Positions 17,360 to 26,462 of a DNA stretch of 64,000 bases are shown here, piece by piece. Position numbers and translations under genes: made by a program. Each line of letters opens with the position of its first letter. The first letter of the stretch is position 1. The notes under the pieces were generated by a model, which was not told the origin of the DNA, did no database searches, and saw only the letters and a program-made list of their open reading frames with translations. This DNA is from Streptomyces subrutilus (GTDB taxonomy: Bacteria; Actinomycetota; Actinomycetes; Streptomycetales; Streptomycetaceae): assembly GCF_008704535.1 (NCBI RefSeq), contig NZ_CP023701.1, positions 5,994,001-6,058,000 of the forward strand, read 5' to 3'.

Positions 17360-18223
17360 GTGCGCAAGAACATCAAGCTCACCGCCCTCGCCGCCACCGC
17401 CACCGCGCTCACCCTCGGCCTCACCGCCTGCGGCAGCTCCTCGGACCCGTCCTCCTCCAAGGCCGACGGCGGCAAGGCCGACGAGAGCAAGCCGCTCGTC
17501 ATCGCGGCCTCCCCGAGCCCCCACGCCGACATCCTGAACTTCGTCAAGGACAAGCTCGCGGCGAAGGAGGGCCTCAAGCTGGAGGTCAAGGAGTTCACGG
17601 ACTACGTCCTGCCGAACACCGCCACCGAGCAGGGCCAGGTCGACGGCAACTACTTCCAGCACAAGCCGTACCTCGACGACTTCAACAAGAAGAACGGCAC
17701 GCACATCGTGCCCGTCGTGAACGTGCACCTGGAGCCCCTCGGCCTGTACTCCAAGAAGGTCAAGGCCCTCACGGACATCAAGGCCGGCCAGACCGTCGCC
17801 GTCCCCAACGACACCACCAACGAGGGCCGCGCGCTCCAGCTGCTCGCCGCGAACAACCTGATCACCCTCAAGGAGGGCGTCGGCACCAGCGCCAAGCTGT
17901 CCGACATCACCGACAAGAAGGGCCTGGAGTTCAAGGAGCTGGAGGCCGCCACGGTCCCGCGCGCCCTGAACGACGTGGACGCCGCCGTCATCAACGGCAA
18001 CTACGCCATCGAGGCCGACCTGTCGCCCGCCAAGGACGCCCTGATCCTGGAGAAGGCCGAGGGCAACCCCTACGCCAACTTCCTCGCGGTCAAGGACGGC
18101 AACCAGAACGACCCGCGCGTCCAGAAGCTCGCCAAGCTCCTGAACTCCGACGAGGTCAAGAAGTTCATCGACGAGAAGTACCAGGGCTCGGTCGTGCCGG
18201 CCTTCGGCGCCCCGCAGTCCTGA
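17360..18223 (+). CDS. metQ: Methionine-binding lipoprotein
   Basis: A 287-residue substrate-binding protein (NlpA family) anchored outside the membrane. The signal MRKNIKLTALAATATALTLG ends in lipobox LTAC-G, with lipidated Cys about residue 23. The mature domain starts LVIAASPSPHADILNFVKDKL, typical of MetQ, and includes YFQHKPYLDDFN and VNVHLEPLGLYSKKVKAL. GTG 17360 is chosen for its preceding AAAGG and because it starts the signal; an upstream in-frame ATG at 17297 adds unrelated residues. A strong terminator follows 8 nt after the stop. Confidence 0.93.
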   Translation: MRKNIKLTALAATATALTLGLTACGSSSDPSSSKADGGKADESKPLVIAASPSPHADILNFVKDKLAAKEGLKLEVKEFTDYVLPNTATEQGQVDGNYFQHKPYLDDFNKKNGTHIVPVVNVHLEPLGLYSKKVKALTDIKAGQTVAVPNDTTNEGRALQLLAANNLITLKEGVGTSAKLSDITDKKGLEFKELEAATVPRALNDVDAAVINGNYAIEADLSPAKDALILEKAEGNPYANFLAVKDGNQNDPRVQKLAKLLNSDEVKKFIDEKYQGSVVPAFGAPQS

Positions 18224-18231
18224 CCCCTCCC

Positions 18232-18264
18232 CGGCCCCGCGCGCCCCACCGGCGCGCGGGGCCG
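18232..18264 (+). terminator. Terminator after metQ
   Basis: Perfect 14-bp arms CGGCCCCGCGCGCC (18232-18245) and GGCGCGCGGGGCCG (18251-18264) with loop CCACC. There is no U-run. It ends the metNIQ unit. Confidence 0.8.
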
Positions 18265-18363
18265 AGCGCTGCCCGCTCCCGGGCAACCCCGGCCCTGCGC
18301 CCACCCCGCCGGATGCTGCATGCTGTGGCTACGACCCGCACGAACGGTCCGCACCGACGGTCC

Positions 18364-18402
18364 CGCACCACGGTCGTCCCGCACCACGGTCGCACCACGG
18401 TC
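18364..18402 (+). repeat. Triplicated 12-mer upstream of a GNAT gene
   Basis: CGCACCACGGTC occurs three times at 18364-18375, 18380-18391 and 18391-18402. The copies are 16 and 11 nt apart, the last two sharing one base. They end 18 nt before the GNAT start, so they could be a regulator-binding array or a slippage expansion. Confidence 0.6.
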
Positions 18403-18420
18403 ACAGGCTTGGAGCTGCGC

Positions 18421-19107
18421 ATGACTACCACCTTTCCGGACGTCACCATCAGCACGGACCGGCTGGTACTGCGCGCCTTCGAGGAAGAGGACGCCCTCGC
18501 GCTCGCCGAGATGATGAACGACGAGCACGTCACCGCCTGGACCACCGCGCCCCACCCCTACACCCACGCCGACGCACACGCCTGGGCCACCCGCCGCTCC
18601 CACGCCGAACGCACCGAGGGCCGCGGCATCGTCCTCGCCGTCACCGAATTCCTCACCCAGCGCCTCGTCGGCATCGTCCACCTCCGCAACACCAACTGGC
18701 GCACCCGCGCCACCGAGGTCGGCTACGTCACCGCCCCCTGGGCCCGCGGCGAGGGCTACGCCAGCGAGTCCGTGCTCGCCGTCGCCCAATGGCTCTTCCG
18801 CGACCAGGGGTTCGAGCGCCTCGAACTGCGCACCGCCGCCGACAACACCGCCTCGCAGCAGGTCGCCCAGAAGATCGGCTGCATCAGCGAGGGCGTCCTG
18901 CGCAACGCCTGGATAGTGCGCACCCAGAACCCCGACGGCACCTGGGCCGACACCCGCACCGACCTCATCGTCTGGAGCCTGGTCCCCGAGGACCTCGACG
19001 ACGCCGAGGGGTACGAGGGCTACGACGGGTACGACGCCTACGCGGGCGACGGTTTCGGCCGCCGCACCGGGGCGAGCGGCTTCGCCGTCGGCGCCGACTG
19101 GAACTGA
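18421..19107 (+). CDS. GNAT acetyltransferase (RimJ/RimL type) with acidic-aromatic tail
   Basis: A 228-residue protein. Residues about 1-180 match the RimJ/RimL-like acetyltransferase fold: TDRLVLRAFEEEDALALAEM, the acetyl-CoA region APWARGEGYASESVLAVAQW, and NTASQQVAQKIGCISEGVLR. Related proteins acetylate ribosomal protein N-termini or small molecules. The last about 40 residues are unusual: a Tyr/Gly/Asp repeat (GYEGYDGYDAYAGDGFG), absent from the catalytic fold. The ATG has a ribosome binding site GGAG just upstream. The gene stands alone between metQ and cobL. Confidence 0.85.
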   Translation: MTTTFPDVTISTDRLVLRAFEEEDALALAEMMNDEHVTAWTTAPHPYTHADAHAWATRRSHAERTEGRGIVLAVTEFLTQRLVGIVHLRNTNWRTRATEVGYVTAPWARGEGYASESVLAVAQWLFRDQGFERLELRTAADNTASQQVAQKIGCISEGVLRNAWIVRTQNPDGTWADTRTDLIVWSLVPEDLDDAEGYEGYDGYDAYAGDGFGRRTGASGFAVGADWN

Positions 19108-19186
19108 CCCGATGACCAGGTAGTCTCACCGTGCCCGACCCCCCTGACGAAGCCCCGCCTGACCGCACTCCAGGAGACTGACGACG

Positions 19187-20389
19187 ATGGCCGACCGGGT
19201 CACGGTGATCGGCTGGGACGGCTCGCCCCTGACCGCGGCGGCCCGGTCCGCGCTCTCCGCCGCCACCCTCGTGGCCGGCGCCGCGCACCACCTCGCGCTG
19301 CCCGAAGTCCCGCCCACCGCCGAGCGCATCCGCCTCGGCAGCCTCGGCCTCGCCGCCCGCCGCATCGCCGGCCACCGCGGCACGGCCGTCGTCTTCGCCG
19401 ACGGCGACCCCGGCTTCTTCGGCGTCGTACGGACCCTGCGCGCCCCCGAGCACGGCCTGGAGGTCGAGGTCGTCCCCGCCGTCTCGGCCGTCGCCGCCGC
19501 CTTCGCCCGCGCCGGCATGCCCTGGGACGACGCCCAGGTCGTCGTCGCCCACCCCCGCACCCTGCGCCGCGCCGTCAACGTCTGCCGCGCCCACGGCAAG
19601 GTCGCCGTCCTCACCTCGCCCGGCGCCGGCCCCGCCGAACTCGCCCTCCTGCTCGACGGGGTGCACCGCACCTTCGTCGTCTGCGAGGAACTGGGCACCG
19701 ACAAGGAGCAGGTGAGCGTCCTCACCTCCGACAAGGCCGCCGACCACACCTGGCGCGACCCCAACGTCGTCATCGTCATCGGCGGCTCGCAGCAGGCCGC
19801 CCCCGCCGAACCGGGCTGGCGCCTCGGCCAGCACCCCGCTACCTCCGCCGCACGCGGCTGGGCCCGGCCCCAGGCCGACGCGGGGGAGGGGCAGACCTCC
19901 CAACTGCGCGCCGCCCAGCTCGCCCGGCTCGGCCCCCGCCCCGGCGACCTCGTCTGGGACATCGGCTCGGGCTCCGGCGGCGTCGCCGTCGACGCGGCCG
20001 CGCACGGCGCCGCCGTCATCGCCGTCGACGCCGACCCCCTCGCCTGCGAACGCGTCACCGCCGCCGCCCGCCGGCGCGGCGTACTGCTCCAGGTCGTCGC
20101 CGGACGCGCCCCGCACGTCCTGGAGGACCTGCCCGAGCCCGACGTCGTCCGCGTCGGCGGCGGCGGGGCCGAGGTCGTCGCCGCGGTCGCCGACCGCCGC
20201 CCCGAACGGATCGTCAGCCACGCCTCCACCCGCGACGAGGCGGAGGCCATCGGCCGCGCGCTCACCGAACACGGGTACACCGTCGAGTGCGCCCTGCTCC
20301 AGTCCGTGGACCTGGACCCCCGCACCTGGGCCGAACAGGACCGTTCCGTGGTCTTCCTGCTGTCCGCGGAACGCCCCCCGGCCCGCTGA
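19187..20389 (+). CDS. cobL: Precorrin-6Y C5,15-methyltransferase (decarboxylating), CbiE-CbiT fusion
   Basis: A 400-residue bifunctional corrin enzyme. Residues about 1-205 are the CbiE-like half, which methylates C5, with an FADGDPGFFGVVRTL motif and VEVVPAVSAVAAAFARAGMPWDDA. Residues about 225-395 are CbiT-like, which methylates C15 and decarboxylates: GDLVWDIGSGSGGVAVDAA is its SAM-binding motif. The two activities act in the aerobic or anaerobic cobalamin ring-contraction phase. The gene precedes the BluB-CobT fusion by 258 nt. A -10-like TAGTCT at 19121-19126 suggests its own promoter. The fused layout is normal in actinobacteria. Confidence 0.92.
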   Translation: MADRVTVIGWDGSPLTAAARSALSAATLVAGAAHHLALPEVPPTAERIRLGSLGLAARRIAGHRGTAVVFADGDPGFFGVVRTLRAPEHGLEVEVVPAVSAVAAAFARAGMPWDDAQVVVAHPRTLRRAVNVCRAHGKVAVLTSPGAGPAELALLLDGVHRTFVVCEELGTDKEQVSVLTSDKAADHTWRDPNVVIVIGGSQQAAPAEPGWRLGQHPATSAARGWARPQADAGEGQTSQLRAAQLARLGPRPGDLVWDIGSGSGGVAVDAAAHGAAVIAVDADPLACERVTAAARRRGVLLQVVAGRAPHVLEDLPEPDVVRVGGGGAEVVAAVADRRPERIVSHASTRDEAEAIGRALTEHGYTVECALLQSVDLDPRTWAEQDRSVVFLLSAERPPAR

Positions 20390-20647
20390 GACGGGGGCCG
20401 GGGTAGGCTGGCCGATCGTCGTACCGCCCGGTGAACCGGGCACCGCGGCACGGCCGGACGCGCGACGTGGCGCAGTCCACAGCGGACCGCGGCGGTTATG
20501 GCCGCCGCGGTGGCGAACGGGCGCGACAATGCTTAGTGGTTGTCGTGGAGACGTCCGCGAGGCGAGCGCGTCGTACGGCGACCCCGCTCGTTGGTCACGT
20601 GGGCGCCGGGCGATCGAAGAGGCAACACCGATGGGCGAGGGGTACGC

Positions 20648-23600
20648 ATGACTGACACCGGCCAGGTTCCGGGCGAGGGTCTCCCGGACAGTGCGGGCAT
20701 GGTGGATCAGCAGGCCATCCCCGCCCCGGTCCAGATCCCGGCACCGGCTACCGGGAGCTACGCCTTCCAGGACCTCGTGGACGACCCGGCCGAACCGGAG
20801 GACGAGGAACTGCTGCTCATGCCGAGCGGCCAGGGCGCGTGGAGCGACCCGCAGGTGGTGCCGCCCGCCCCCGCCTTCCCCGCCCCGTCCTACGCGGACG
20901 CGCCCTACGGCGCCGAGCCCGCCTACCAGCAGGCTCCGGCCGCGTACGCCGAGCCCGCCGCGTACCCCGACTTCACCCGGCCCGCCTACCCCGAGGCCTC
21001 CTACAGCGCGGGTGCCCACGAGGCCGGCGGCCGCGACTCCGGCTCCCTCGACCTCGGCGGACTCGTCGGCCCGCCCCCGGTCGCCACCCCGATCCCGGTC
21101 GCGCCCGCCACCCCCATCCGCCGTCCGCTGCACATGGGCCCGCCCGTCCCCGAGGCCACCGGCGGCGTCGTACGGTCCCTCGCGGACCGCGGCCCGGCCG
21201 CCGCCCCGGCCCCCGCCGCCCCGAACGTCCCGACGCGCCAGGCGGGCCCGCCGACCACCGGCCCCGAGTACCTGGACATCCCCCGCGCGGAGCACGCCCC
21301 GCAGCTCGGCGAGATCCCGCCGCAGGCCGGCGCCCCGTGGACCCCTGAGCCCGCCTTCACCCCCGGACCGGCCCCCGAACCCGCCCCGGCCCCGGCCCCG
21401 GAGCCGGAGCCGGTGGAGGCACCCGCGGCGACGGTGGTCCGGCCCCCGGCCGCCGAGGACGCCCCGGCCCCCGAGGCCGAACCCCTCCCGGCACCGCCCG
21501 TCGAGGAAGCCCCGGCGGCCGAGGCCCCGGTGGCGGCCGAGCCGTTGGCGGAGCCCGCGGCCGAGACGGCCGAGCCCGAGGCACCCGCGGCAATCGAGGC
21601 ACCCGCGGCATCCGAGGCACCCGAGGCGGCGCCGGTGCAGACCCCGGCGGCCGAGGCACCGGCGGAACCGGTCGAAGCGGCGCCCGCCGAACCCGAGACG
21701 GCGCCCGAGACGGCAGCCGCGGAAGCGCCGGAAGCGGACGCGACCGGCGCGGAGCCCGCCGACGGGGCAGTGGCGGCGGAGCCGGTCGCTCCGGCCGAGC
21801 CGGCCGGAGAGGCACCCCCGCCCGCGCCGGTGCCCGCACCCGAGCCCGAGCCCGCACCCGAGCCCGAGCCCGTACCCGCGCCCGAGCCCGCACCGGCGGC
21901 CCCCGCGGCCGAGGCGGTCACGGAGGCCGAAGAGGGCGCACCGGCGCGTGCCGCGGAGGCGGCCGAAGCGGAGGTGGAGACGCCGGTGGAGACGCGGGTC
22001 GAGGCTGCGCCGGCGGCACCGCACGAGGCGTCCACGGCACCGGACGAGGCACCGGCCGCGGCCGTCGCCGTGGCCGCGGACGTCCCGGCGGAGGCCGAGG
22101 CGGCGCCGGCGGCCGCGGAAGAGGTATCGATGGCCCAGGGCGGCGAAGCGGCTCCCGCCTACGCCGACGCCGAGCGCGAGGCGGTGCTGCGCGTGATGCG
22201 CGAGCGCCGCGACATCCGCAAGGGCTTCCGCACCGACCCCATCCCGCACGAGGTGCTGCTCCGCGTCCTGGAGGCGGCCCACACCGCACCCAGCGTCGGC
22301 CACTCCCAGCCCTGGGACTTCGTCGTCATCCGCTCGGCCGAGACCCGTCGCACGATGCACGAGCTCGCCGAGCGCCAGCGCGAGGCCTACGCCAAGTCGC
22401 TGCCCAAGGGCCGCGCGAAGCAGTTCAAGGAACTGAAGATCGAGGCCATCCTCGACACCCCGGTGAACATCGTCGTCACCGCCGACCCCACCCGCGGCGG
22501 CCGCCACACCCTCGGCCGGCACACCCAGCCGCAGATGGCCCCGTACTCGTCCGCCCTCGCGGTGGAGAACCTCTGGCTCGCCGCCCGCGCCGAGGGCCTC
22601 GGCGTCGGCTGGGTCAGCTTCTTCGACGAGCGCGAGATGGTCCGCGAGCTGGGCCTGCCCGAACACCTGGAAGTCGTCGCCTACCTGTGCGTCGGGTACG
22701 TCGACGAGTTCCCGGAGGAGCCCGAGCTGGCGCAGGCCGGCTGGTCCCAGCGCCGACCGCTGTCCTGGGTCGTCCACGAGGAGACGTACGGCCGTCGCGC
22801 GCTGCCCGGCGAGGAGCCGCACGACCTGCTCTCGGAGACCGTCGCCAGCATCCGGCCCCTCGACGCCAAGGCGCTCGGCGAGGCCTGGGAGCGCCAGAAG
22901 CGCATGACCAAGCCCGCCGGGGCCCTGGGCATGCTCGAAATCATCTCCGCGCAGCTCGCCGGGCTCTCCCGGGTCTGCCCGCCGCCCATCCCCGAACCGG
23001 CCGCCGTCGCGATCTTCGCCGGCGACCACGGGGTGCACGCGCAGGGCGTCACCCCCTGGCCGCAGGAGGTCACCACGCAGATGGTGGCCAACTTCCTGGG
23101 CGGCGGCGCGGTCTGCAACGCGTTCGCCAACCAGGTGGGCGCGGAGGTCTGCGTGATCGACGTGGGCGTCGCGGGCGACCTGCCGGCCACCCCCGGCCTG
23201 CTGCCCCGCAAGGTCCGCCCCGGCACGGCCGACCTCTCCGTCGGCCCCGCGATGAGCCGCGAGGAGGCCGTCGCCGCGATCGAGGTCGGCATCGAGACCG
23301 CCCGCGACCTGGTCGCGGCCGGCAACAAGGCCCTGCTCACCGGAGAGATGGGCATCGCGAACACCACGGTGTCCGCCGCGCTGATCTCCGTCTTCACCGG
23401 CGCGGACCCGGCCGAGGTCACCGGCCGCGGCACGGGCATCAACGACGAGACCCACGCCCGCAAGGTCGAGGTCGTACGCCGGGCCCTGGACCTCCACCAG
23501 CCGGACCCGGCCGACCCGGTCGGCGTCCTCGCGGCCGTCGGCGGCCTGGAGCACGCGGCCATCGTCGGACTGCTCCTCGGCGGAGCCTCCCTCCGCACGC

Positions 23601-23875
23601 CGGTGATCCTCGACGGCGTCAGCGCCGGCGCGGCCGCCCTGGTCGCCCGCGCCATCGCCCCCGAGTCCCTGTCGGCCTGCATCGCCGGCCACCGCAGCGC
23701 CGAGCCGGGCCACGTCGCGGCCCTGAACGCCCTCGGCCTGCGCCCGCTGGTCGACCTGGACCTCCGCCTCGGCGAGGGCACGGGCGCCCTGCTGGCCCTG
23801 CCGCTGGTGCAGAGCGCGGCCCGGGCGATGCACGAGGTCGCCACCTTCGACTCGGCCGGCGTGACGGAGAAGTAG
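20648..23875 (+). CDS. cobT: Fusion of disordered N-terminus, BluB-like domain and CobT
   Basis: A 1075-residue protein in three parts. Residues 1 to about 500 are Pro/Ala/Glu-rich low-complexity sequence (EPAPEPEP, AEAPAEPVEAAP runs). Residues about 507-725 are a nitroreductase fold matching BluB, the 5,6-dimethylbenzimidazole synthase: RDIRKGF, TAPSVGHSQPWDFVVI, GLGVGWVSFF. Residues about 735-1075 are CobT: GDHGVHAQGVTPWPQEVTTQM, GEMGIANTTVSAAL and the catalytic Glu E1043 in LGEGTGALL. It would make the lower ligand and transfer phosphoribose from nicotinate mononucleotide to give alpha-ribazole phosphate. ATG 20648 has GAGGGG upstream. A terminator follows. Confidence 0.9.
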   Translation: MTDTGQVPGEGLPDSAGMVDQQAIPAPVQIPAPATGSYAFQDLVDDPAEPEDEELLLMPSGQGAWSDPQVVPPAPAFPAPSYADAPYGAEPAYQQAPAAYAEPAAYPDFTRPAYPEASYSAGAHEAGGRDSGSLDLGGLVGPPPVATPIPVAPATPIRRPLHMGPPVPEATGGVVRSLADRGPAAAPAPAAPNVPTRQAGPPTTGPEYLDIPRAEHAPQLGEIPPQAGAPWTPEPAFTPGPAPEPAPAPAPEPEPVEAPAATVVRPPAAEDAPAPEAEPLPAPPVEEAPAAEAPVAAEPLAEPAAETAEPEAPAAIEAPAASEAPEAAPVQTPAAEAPAEPVEAAPAEPETAPETAAAEAPEADATGAEPADGAVAAEPVAPAEPAGEAPPPAPVPAPEPEPAPEPEPVPAPEPAPAAPAAEAVTEAEEGAPARAAEAAEAEVETPVETRVEAAPAAPHEASTAPDEAPAAAVAVAADVPAEAEAAPAAAEEVSMAQGGEAAPAYADAEREAVLRVMRERRDIRKGFRTDPIPHEVLLRVLEAAHTAPSVGHSQPWDFVVIRSAETRRTMHELAERQREAYAKSLPKGRAKQFKELKIEAILDTPVNIVVTADPTRGGRHTLGRHTQPQMAPYSSALAVENLWLAARAEGLGVGWVSFFDEREMVRELGLPEHLEVVAYLCVGYVDEFPEEPELAQAGWSQRRPLSWVVHEETYGRRALPGEEPHDLLSETVASIRPLDAKALGEAWERQKRMTKPAGALGMLEIISAQLAGLSRVCPPPIPEPAAVAIFAGDHGVHAQGVTPWPQEVTTQMVANFLGGGAVCNAFANQVGAEVCVIDVGVAGDLPATPGLLPRKVRPGTADLSVGPAMSREEAVAAIEVGIETARDLVAAGNKALLTGEMGIANTTVSAALISVFTGADPAEVTGRGTGINDETHARKVEVVRRALDLHQPDPADPVGVLAAVGGLEHAAIVGLLLGGASLRTPVILDGVSAGAAALVARAIAPESLSACIAGHRSAEPGHVAALNALGLRPLVDLDLRLGEGTGALLALPLVQSAARAMHEVATFDSAGVTEK

Positions 23876-23888
23876 CTCCCGCGGGGCT

Positions 23889-23917
23889 CCGCGGGGACGC
23901 CCGGCGCGTCCCCGCGG
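23889..23917 (+). terminator. Terminator after bluB-cobT
   Basis: Perfect 12-bp arms CCGCGGGGACGC (23889-23900) and GCGTCCCCGCGG (23906-23917) with loop CCGGC, starting 13 nt after the stop. There is no U-run, as is common in Streptomyces. Confidence 0.75.
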
Positions 23918-24295
23918 GCCCACCGGGCGGCCGACGGGGCCGGTACGGCCCGGGCCTGCGCCGGCCCGCAGCCGCCCCGGCGCAGGCCCGGCCCCGCCGC
24001 CCGGGCCACCGCCCCCGCGCGGACGCGTCCCACCGGCCGCGTTCCGCCCGGCGCCGCCGCCCCCCGGCCCACCGGCGCCGGGCCGCACCCCGCGGGCCGT
24101 ACGCCCGCGGGCCCGGCCCTGCGCGTACGGCAGGGAGCGCGGCGCCCGCCCGGGGACCCGCCCCGCGCCCCCGCCGTAACGGCGCCGTAAGGTGGACCCG
24201 CGGCACATCACCGCACGTCAGTACCCTGAGTACCCGCCGCTCCAGCGCCGCAGCGGCACCCAGAGAACCCGCCGCCTCCAGGAGCCGCAACCGCC
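23918..24295. other. Intergenic region, extremely GC-rich
   Basis: A gap of 378 nt before cobA, almost pure G and C (for example the CGCCGCCGCC and CCGGCC runs around 24050-24120). No ORF with family similarity, cobalamin-box signature or RNA gene is recognised. A CGCCGTAAC/GGCGCCGTAAG direct repeat at about 24173-24190 precedes the cobA leader and may mark the promoter region. Confidence 0.5.
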
Positions 24296-25531
24296 ATGGC
24301 CGACACCCCCGCCTACCCCGTAGGACTCCGCCTGGCCGGCCGCCGTGTCGTCGTCATCGGCGGCGGACAGGTCGCCCAGCGCCGCCTGCCCGCGCTCATC
24401 GCGGCCGGCGCGGACGTCCTGCTGGTCTCCCCGTCGGCGACGCCCTCGGTGGACGCGATGGCGGAGACGGGCGAGATCCGCTGGGAGCGCCGCCGCTACC
24501 GGGACGGCGACCTCGCCGGCGCCTGGTACGCCCTGATCGCCACCCAGAACCGCGAGGACAACGAGCGCGCCTCCGCCGAGGCCGAACGCGAGCGCGTCTG
24601 GTGCGTCCGCGCCGACGACGCCTCCGCCGCCACCGCCTGGACCCCGGCCACCGGCCGCGTCGAGGGCGTCACCGTCGCCGTCCTGACCGGCAACGACCCG
24701 CGCCGCTCCGCCGCCGTCCGCGACGCGGTCGTCGATGGCCTGCGCGAGGGGACCCTCGCCGCCCCCGGCCACCGCCACCGCTCCACCCCCGGCGTCGCCC
24801 TCGTCGGCGGCGGGCCGGGCGACCCCGACCTGATCACCGTGCGCGGCCGCCGCCTGCTCGCCGAGGCCGACGTGGTCATCGCGGACCGGCTCGGCCCCCG
24901 CGACCTGCTCGACGAGCTCCCCCCGCACGTCGAGGTCATCGACGCCGCGAAGATCCCGTACGGCCGGTTCATGGCCCAGGAGGCCATCAACAACGCCCTG
25001 ATCGAGCACGCCAAGGCCGGCAAGGCCGTGGTCCGGCTCAAGGGCGGCGACCCGTACGTCTTCGGCCGCGGCATGGAGGAGCTCCAGGCCCTCGCCGAGG
25101 TCGGCATCCCCTGCACCGTCGTCCCCGGCATCTCCAGCTCGATCTCGGTGCCCGGAGCCGCCGGCATCCCGGTCACCCACCGCGGTGTCGCCCACGAGTT
25201 CACCGTGGTCAGCGGCCACGTCGGCCCGGACGACCCGCGCTCCCTGGTGGACTGGGCCTCCCTCGCCAAGCTCACCGGCACCCTGGTGATCCTGATGGGC
25301 GTCGACAAGATCGGCCTGATCGCCGAGGCCCTCGTCCGGCACGGCCGGCCGGCCGAGACCCCGGTCGCGGTCGTCCAGGAGGGCACCACGGCCGCCCAGC
25401 GCCGCGTCGACGCCACCCTCGCCACGGTCGGCGAGCGGGTCCGCGCCGAGCAGGTCCGCCCGCCGGCCGTGATCGTCGTCGGCGAGGTCGTCCGCGTCGG
25501 AACACCGTCCCTCCCCACCGCCGGCGCCTGA
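24296..25531 (+). CDS. cobA: Siroheme synthase-type uroporphyrinogen-III C-methyltransferase
   Basis: A 411-residue bifunctional protein. Residues about 1-150 are the CysG-N/Met8-like NAD-binding domain (RRVVVIGGGQVAQRRLPALIAAGAD), which oxidises precorrin-2 and can insert iron. Residues about 165-405 are the SAM-dependent methyltransferase that makes precorrin-2: VALVGGGPGDPDLITVRG, KIPYGRFMAQEAINN, GVVPGISSS-type sequence and RLKGGDPYVFGRG. It feeds both siroheme and cobalamin, matching the corrin genes upstream. The last segment lacks a separate CysG-middle (Sirohm_synth_M) domain. The ATG is the natural start. Confidence 0.9.
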   Translation: MADTPAYPVGLRLAGRRVVVIGGGQVAQRRLPALIAAGADVLLVSPSATPSVDAMAETGEIRWERRRYRDGDLAGAWYALIATQNREDNERASAEAERERVWCVRADDASAATAWTPATGRVEGVTVAVLTGNDPRRSAAVRDAVVDGLREGTLAAPGHRHRSTPGVALVGGGPGDPDLITVRGRRLLAEADVVIADRLGPRDLLDELPPHVEVIDAAKIPYGRFMAQEAINNALIEHAKAGKAVVRLKGGDPYVFGRGMEELQALAEVGIPCTVVPGISSSISVPGAAGIPVTHRGVAHEFTVVSGHVGPDDPRSLVDWASLAKLTGTLVILMGVDKIGLIAEALVRHGRPAETPVAVVQEGTTAAQRRVDATLATVGERVRAEQVRPPAVIVVGEVVRVGTPSLPTAGA

Positions 25532-25573
25532 CAGGCCGTTGGCACCACACCCAGGACAAGGCAGTATCACCCT

Positions 25574-26386
25574 GTGGCTGATCTCATCACCGTCGAAGAC
25601 CCCGACGACCCGCGCCTGCGCGACTACACCGGCCTGACCGACGTCGAACTCCGGCGCCGGCGCGAGCCCGCGGAGGGCCTGTTCATCGCCGAGGGCGAGA
25701 AGGTCATCAGACGGGCCAAGGACGCCGGGTACGAGATGCGCTCGATGTTGCTCTCCGCCAAGTGGGTCGACGTCATGCGCGACGTCATCGACGAGCTCCC
25801 GGCGCCGGTGTACGCGGTCAGTCCCGAGCTCGCCGAACGCGTCACCGGCTATCACGTGCACCGCGGAGCCCTCGCCTCCATGCAGCGCAAACCGCTGCCC
25901 ACGGCGGAGGAACTGCTCACCACCGCCCGCCGGGTGGTCGTCATGGAAGCGGTCAACGACCACACCAACATCGGGGCGATCTTCCGCAGCGCCGCAGCCC
26001 TCGGCATGGACGCGGTGCTGCTCTCGCCCGACTGCGCCGACCCGCTCTACCGCCGTTCGGTGAAGGTCTCGATGGGCGCCGTGTTCTCCGTGCCCTACGC
26101 CCGCCTGGACGCCTGGCCCAAGAGCCTGGACTCGGTGCGCGGGGCGGGATTCAAACTGCTGGCCCTGACGCCGCACCAGAAGGCCTCGCCCATCGACGTG
26201 GCCGCCCCGCAGTCCCTGGACCGGGTCGCCCTGATGCTGGGCGCCGAGGGCGACGGCCTCTCCACGCAGGCGCTCGTGGCCGCCGACGAATGGGTGCGCA
26301 TCCCGATGGCGCACGGCGTCGACTCGCTCAACGTGGGCGCGGCCGCGGCCGTCGCCTTCTACGCGGTGGCCCAGGGCCGCCCGTAG
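25574..26386 (+). CDS. TrmH-family (SpoU) RNA 2'-O-methyltransferase
   Basis: A 270-residue SPOUT-class methyltransferase acting on tRNA or rRNA riboses. Motif 1 is MEAVNDHTNIGAIFRSAAAL (about residues 124-143), motif 2 LMLGAEGDGLS and motif 3 IPMAHGVDSLNVGAAAAVAFYA, which together form the SAM-binding knot. The N-terminal about 110 residues are the extended SpoU substrate-binding domain (GLFIAEGEKVIRRA). The GTG start follows cobA by 42 nt; the cobA terminus may be co-transcribed. It is not possible to say which RNA position is modified. Confidence 0.9.
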   Translation: MADLITVEDPDDPRLRDYTGLTDVELRRRREPAEGLFIAEGEKVIRRAKDAGYEMRSMLLSAKWVDVMRDVIDELPAPVYAVSPELAERVTGYHVHRGALASMQRKPLPTAEELLTTARRVVVMEAVNDHTNIGAIFRSAAALGMDAVLLSPDCADPLYRRSVKVSMGAVFSVPYARLDAWPKSLDSVRGAGFKLLALTPHQKASPIDVAAPQSLDRVALMLGAEGDGLSTQALVAADEWVRIPMAHGVDSLNVGAAAAVAFYAVAQGRP

Positions 26387-26462
26387 GAACCCCGCGGGCC
26401 CGCCCCGCCCGGACCGCGCCGGTACGGCGCGGACGGGTGGTCGCGCGCGGGGGAGCGGGGTC

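Noticed and set aside
20390..20647. Cobalamin riboswitch before bluB-cobT
   Set aside because: The conserved B12-box was not found; only small inverted repeats are present.
21001..22035. Long Ala/Ser/Gly-rich open frame on the minus strand inside bluB-cobT
   Set aside because: It is the mirror of the Pro/Ala/Glu-rich coding repeats on the plus strand and has no start signal or family similarity.
23876..24295. Hidden gene in the GC-only gap before cobA
   Set aside because: Open frames there are short or composition shadows without a start signal or similarity.
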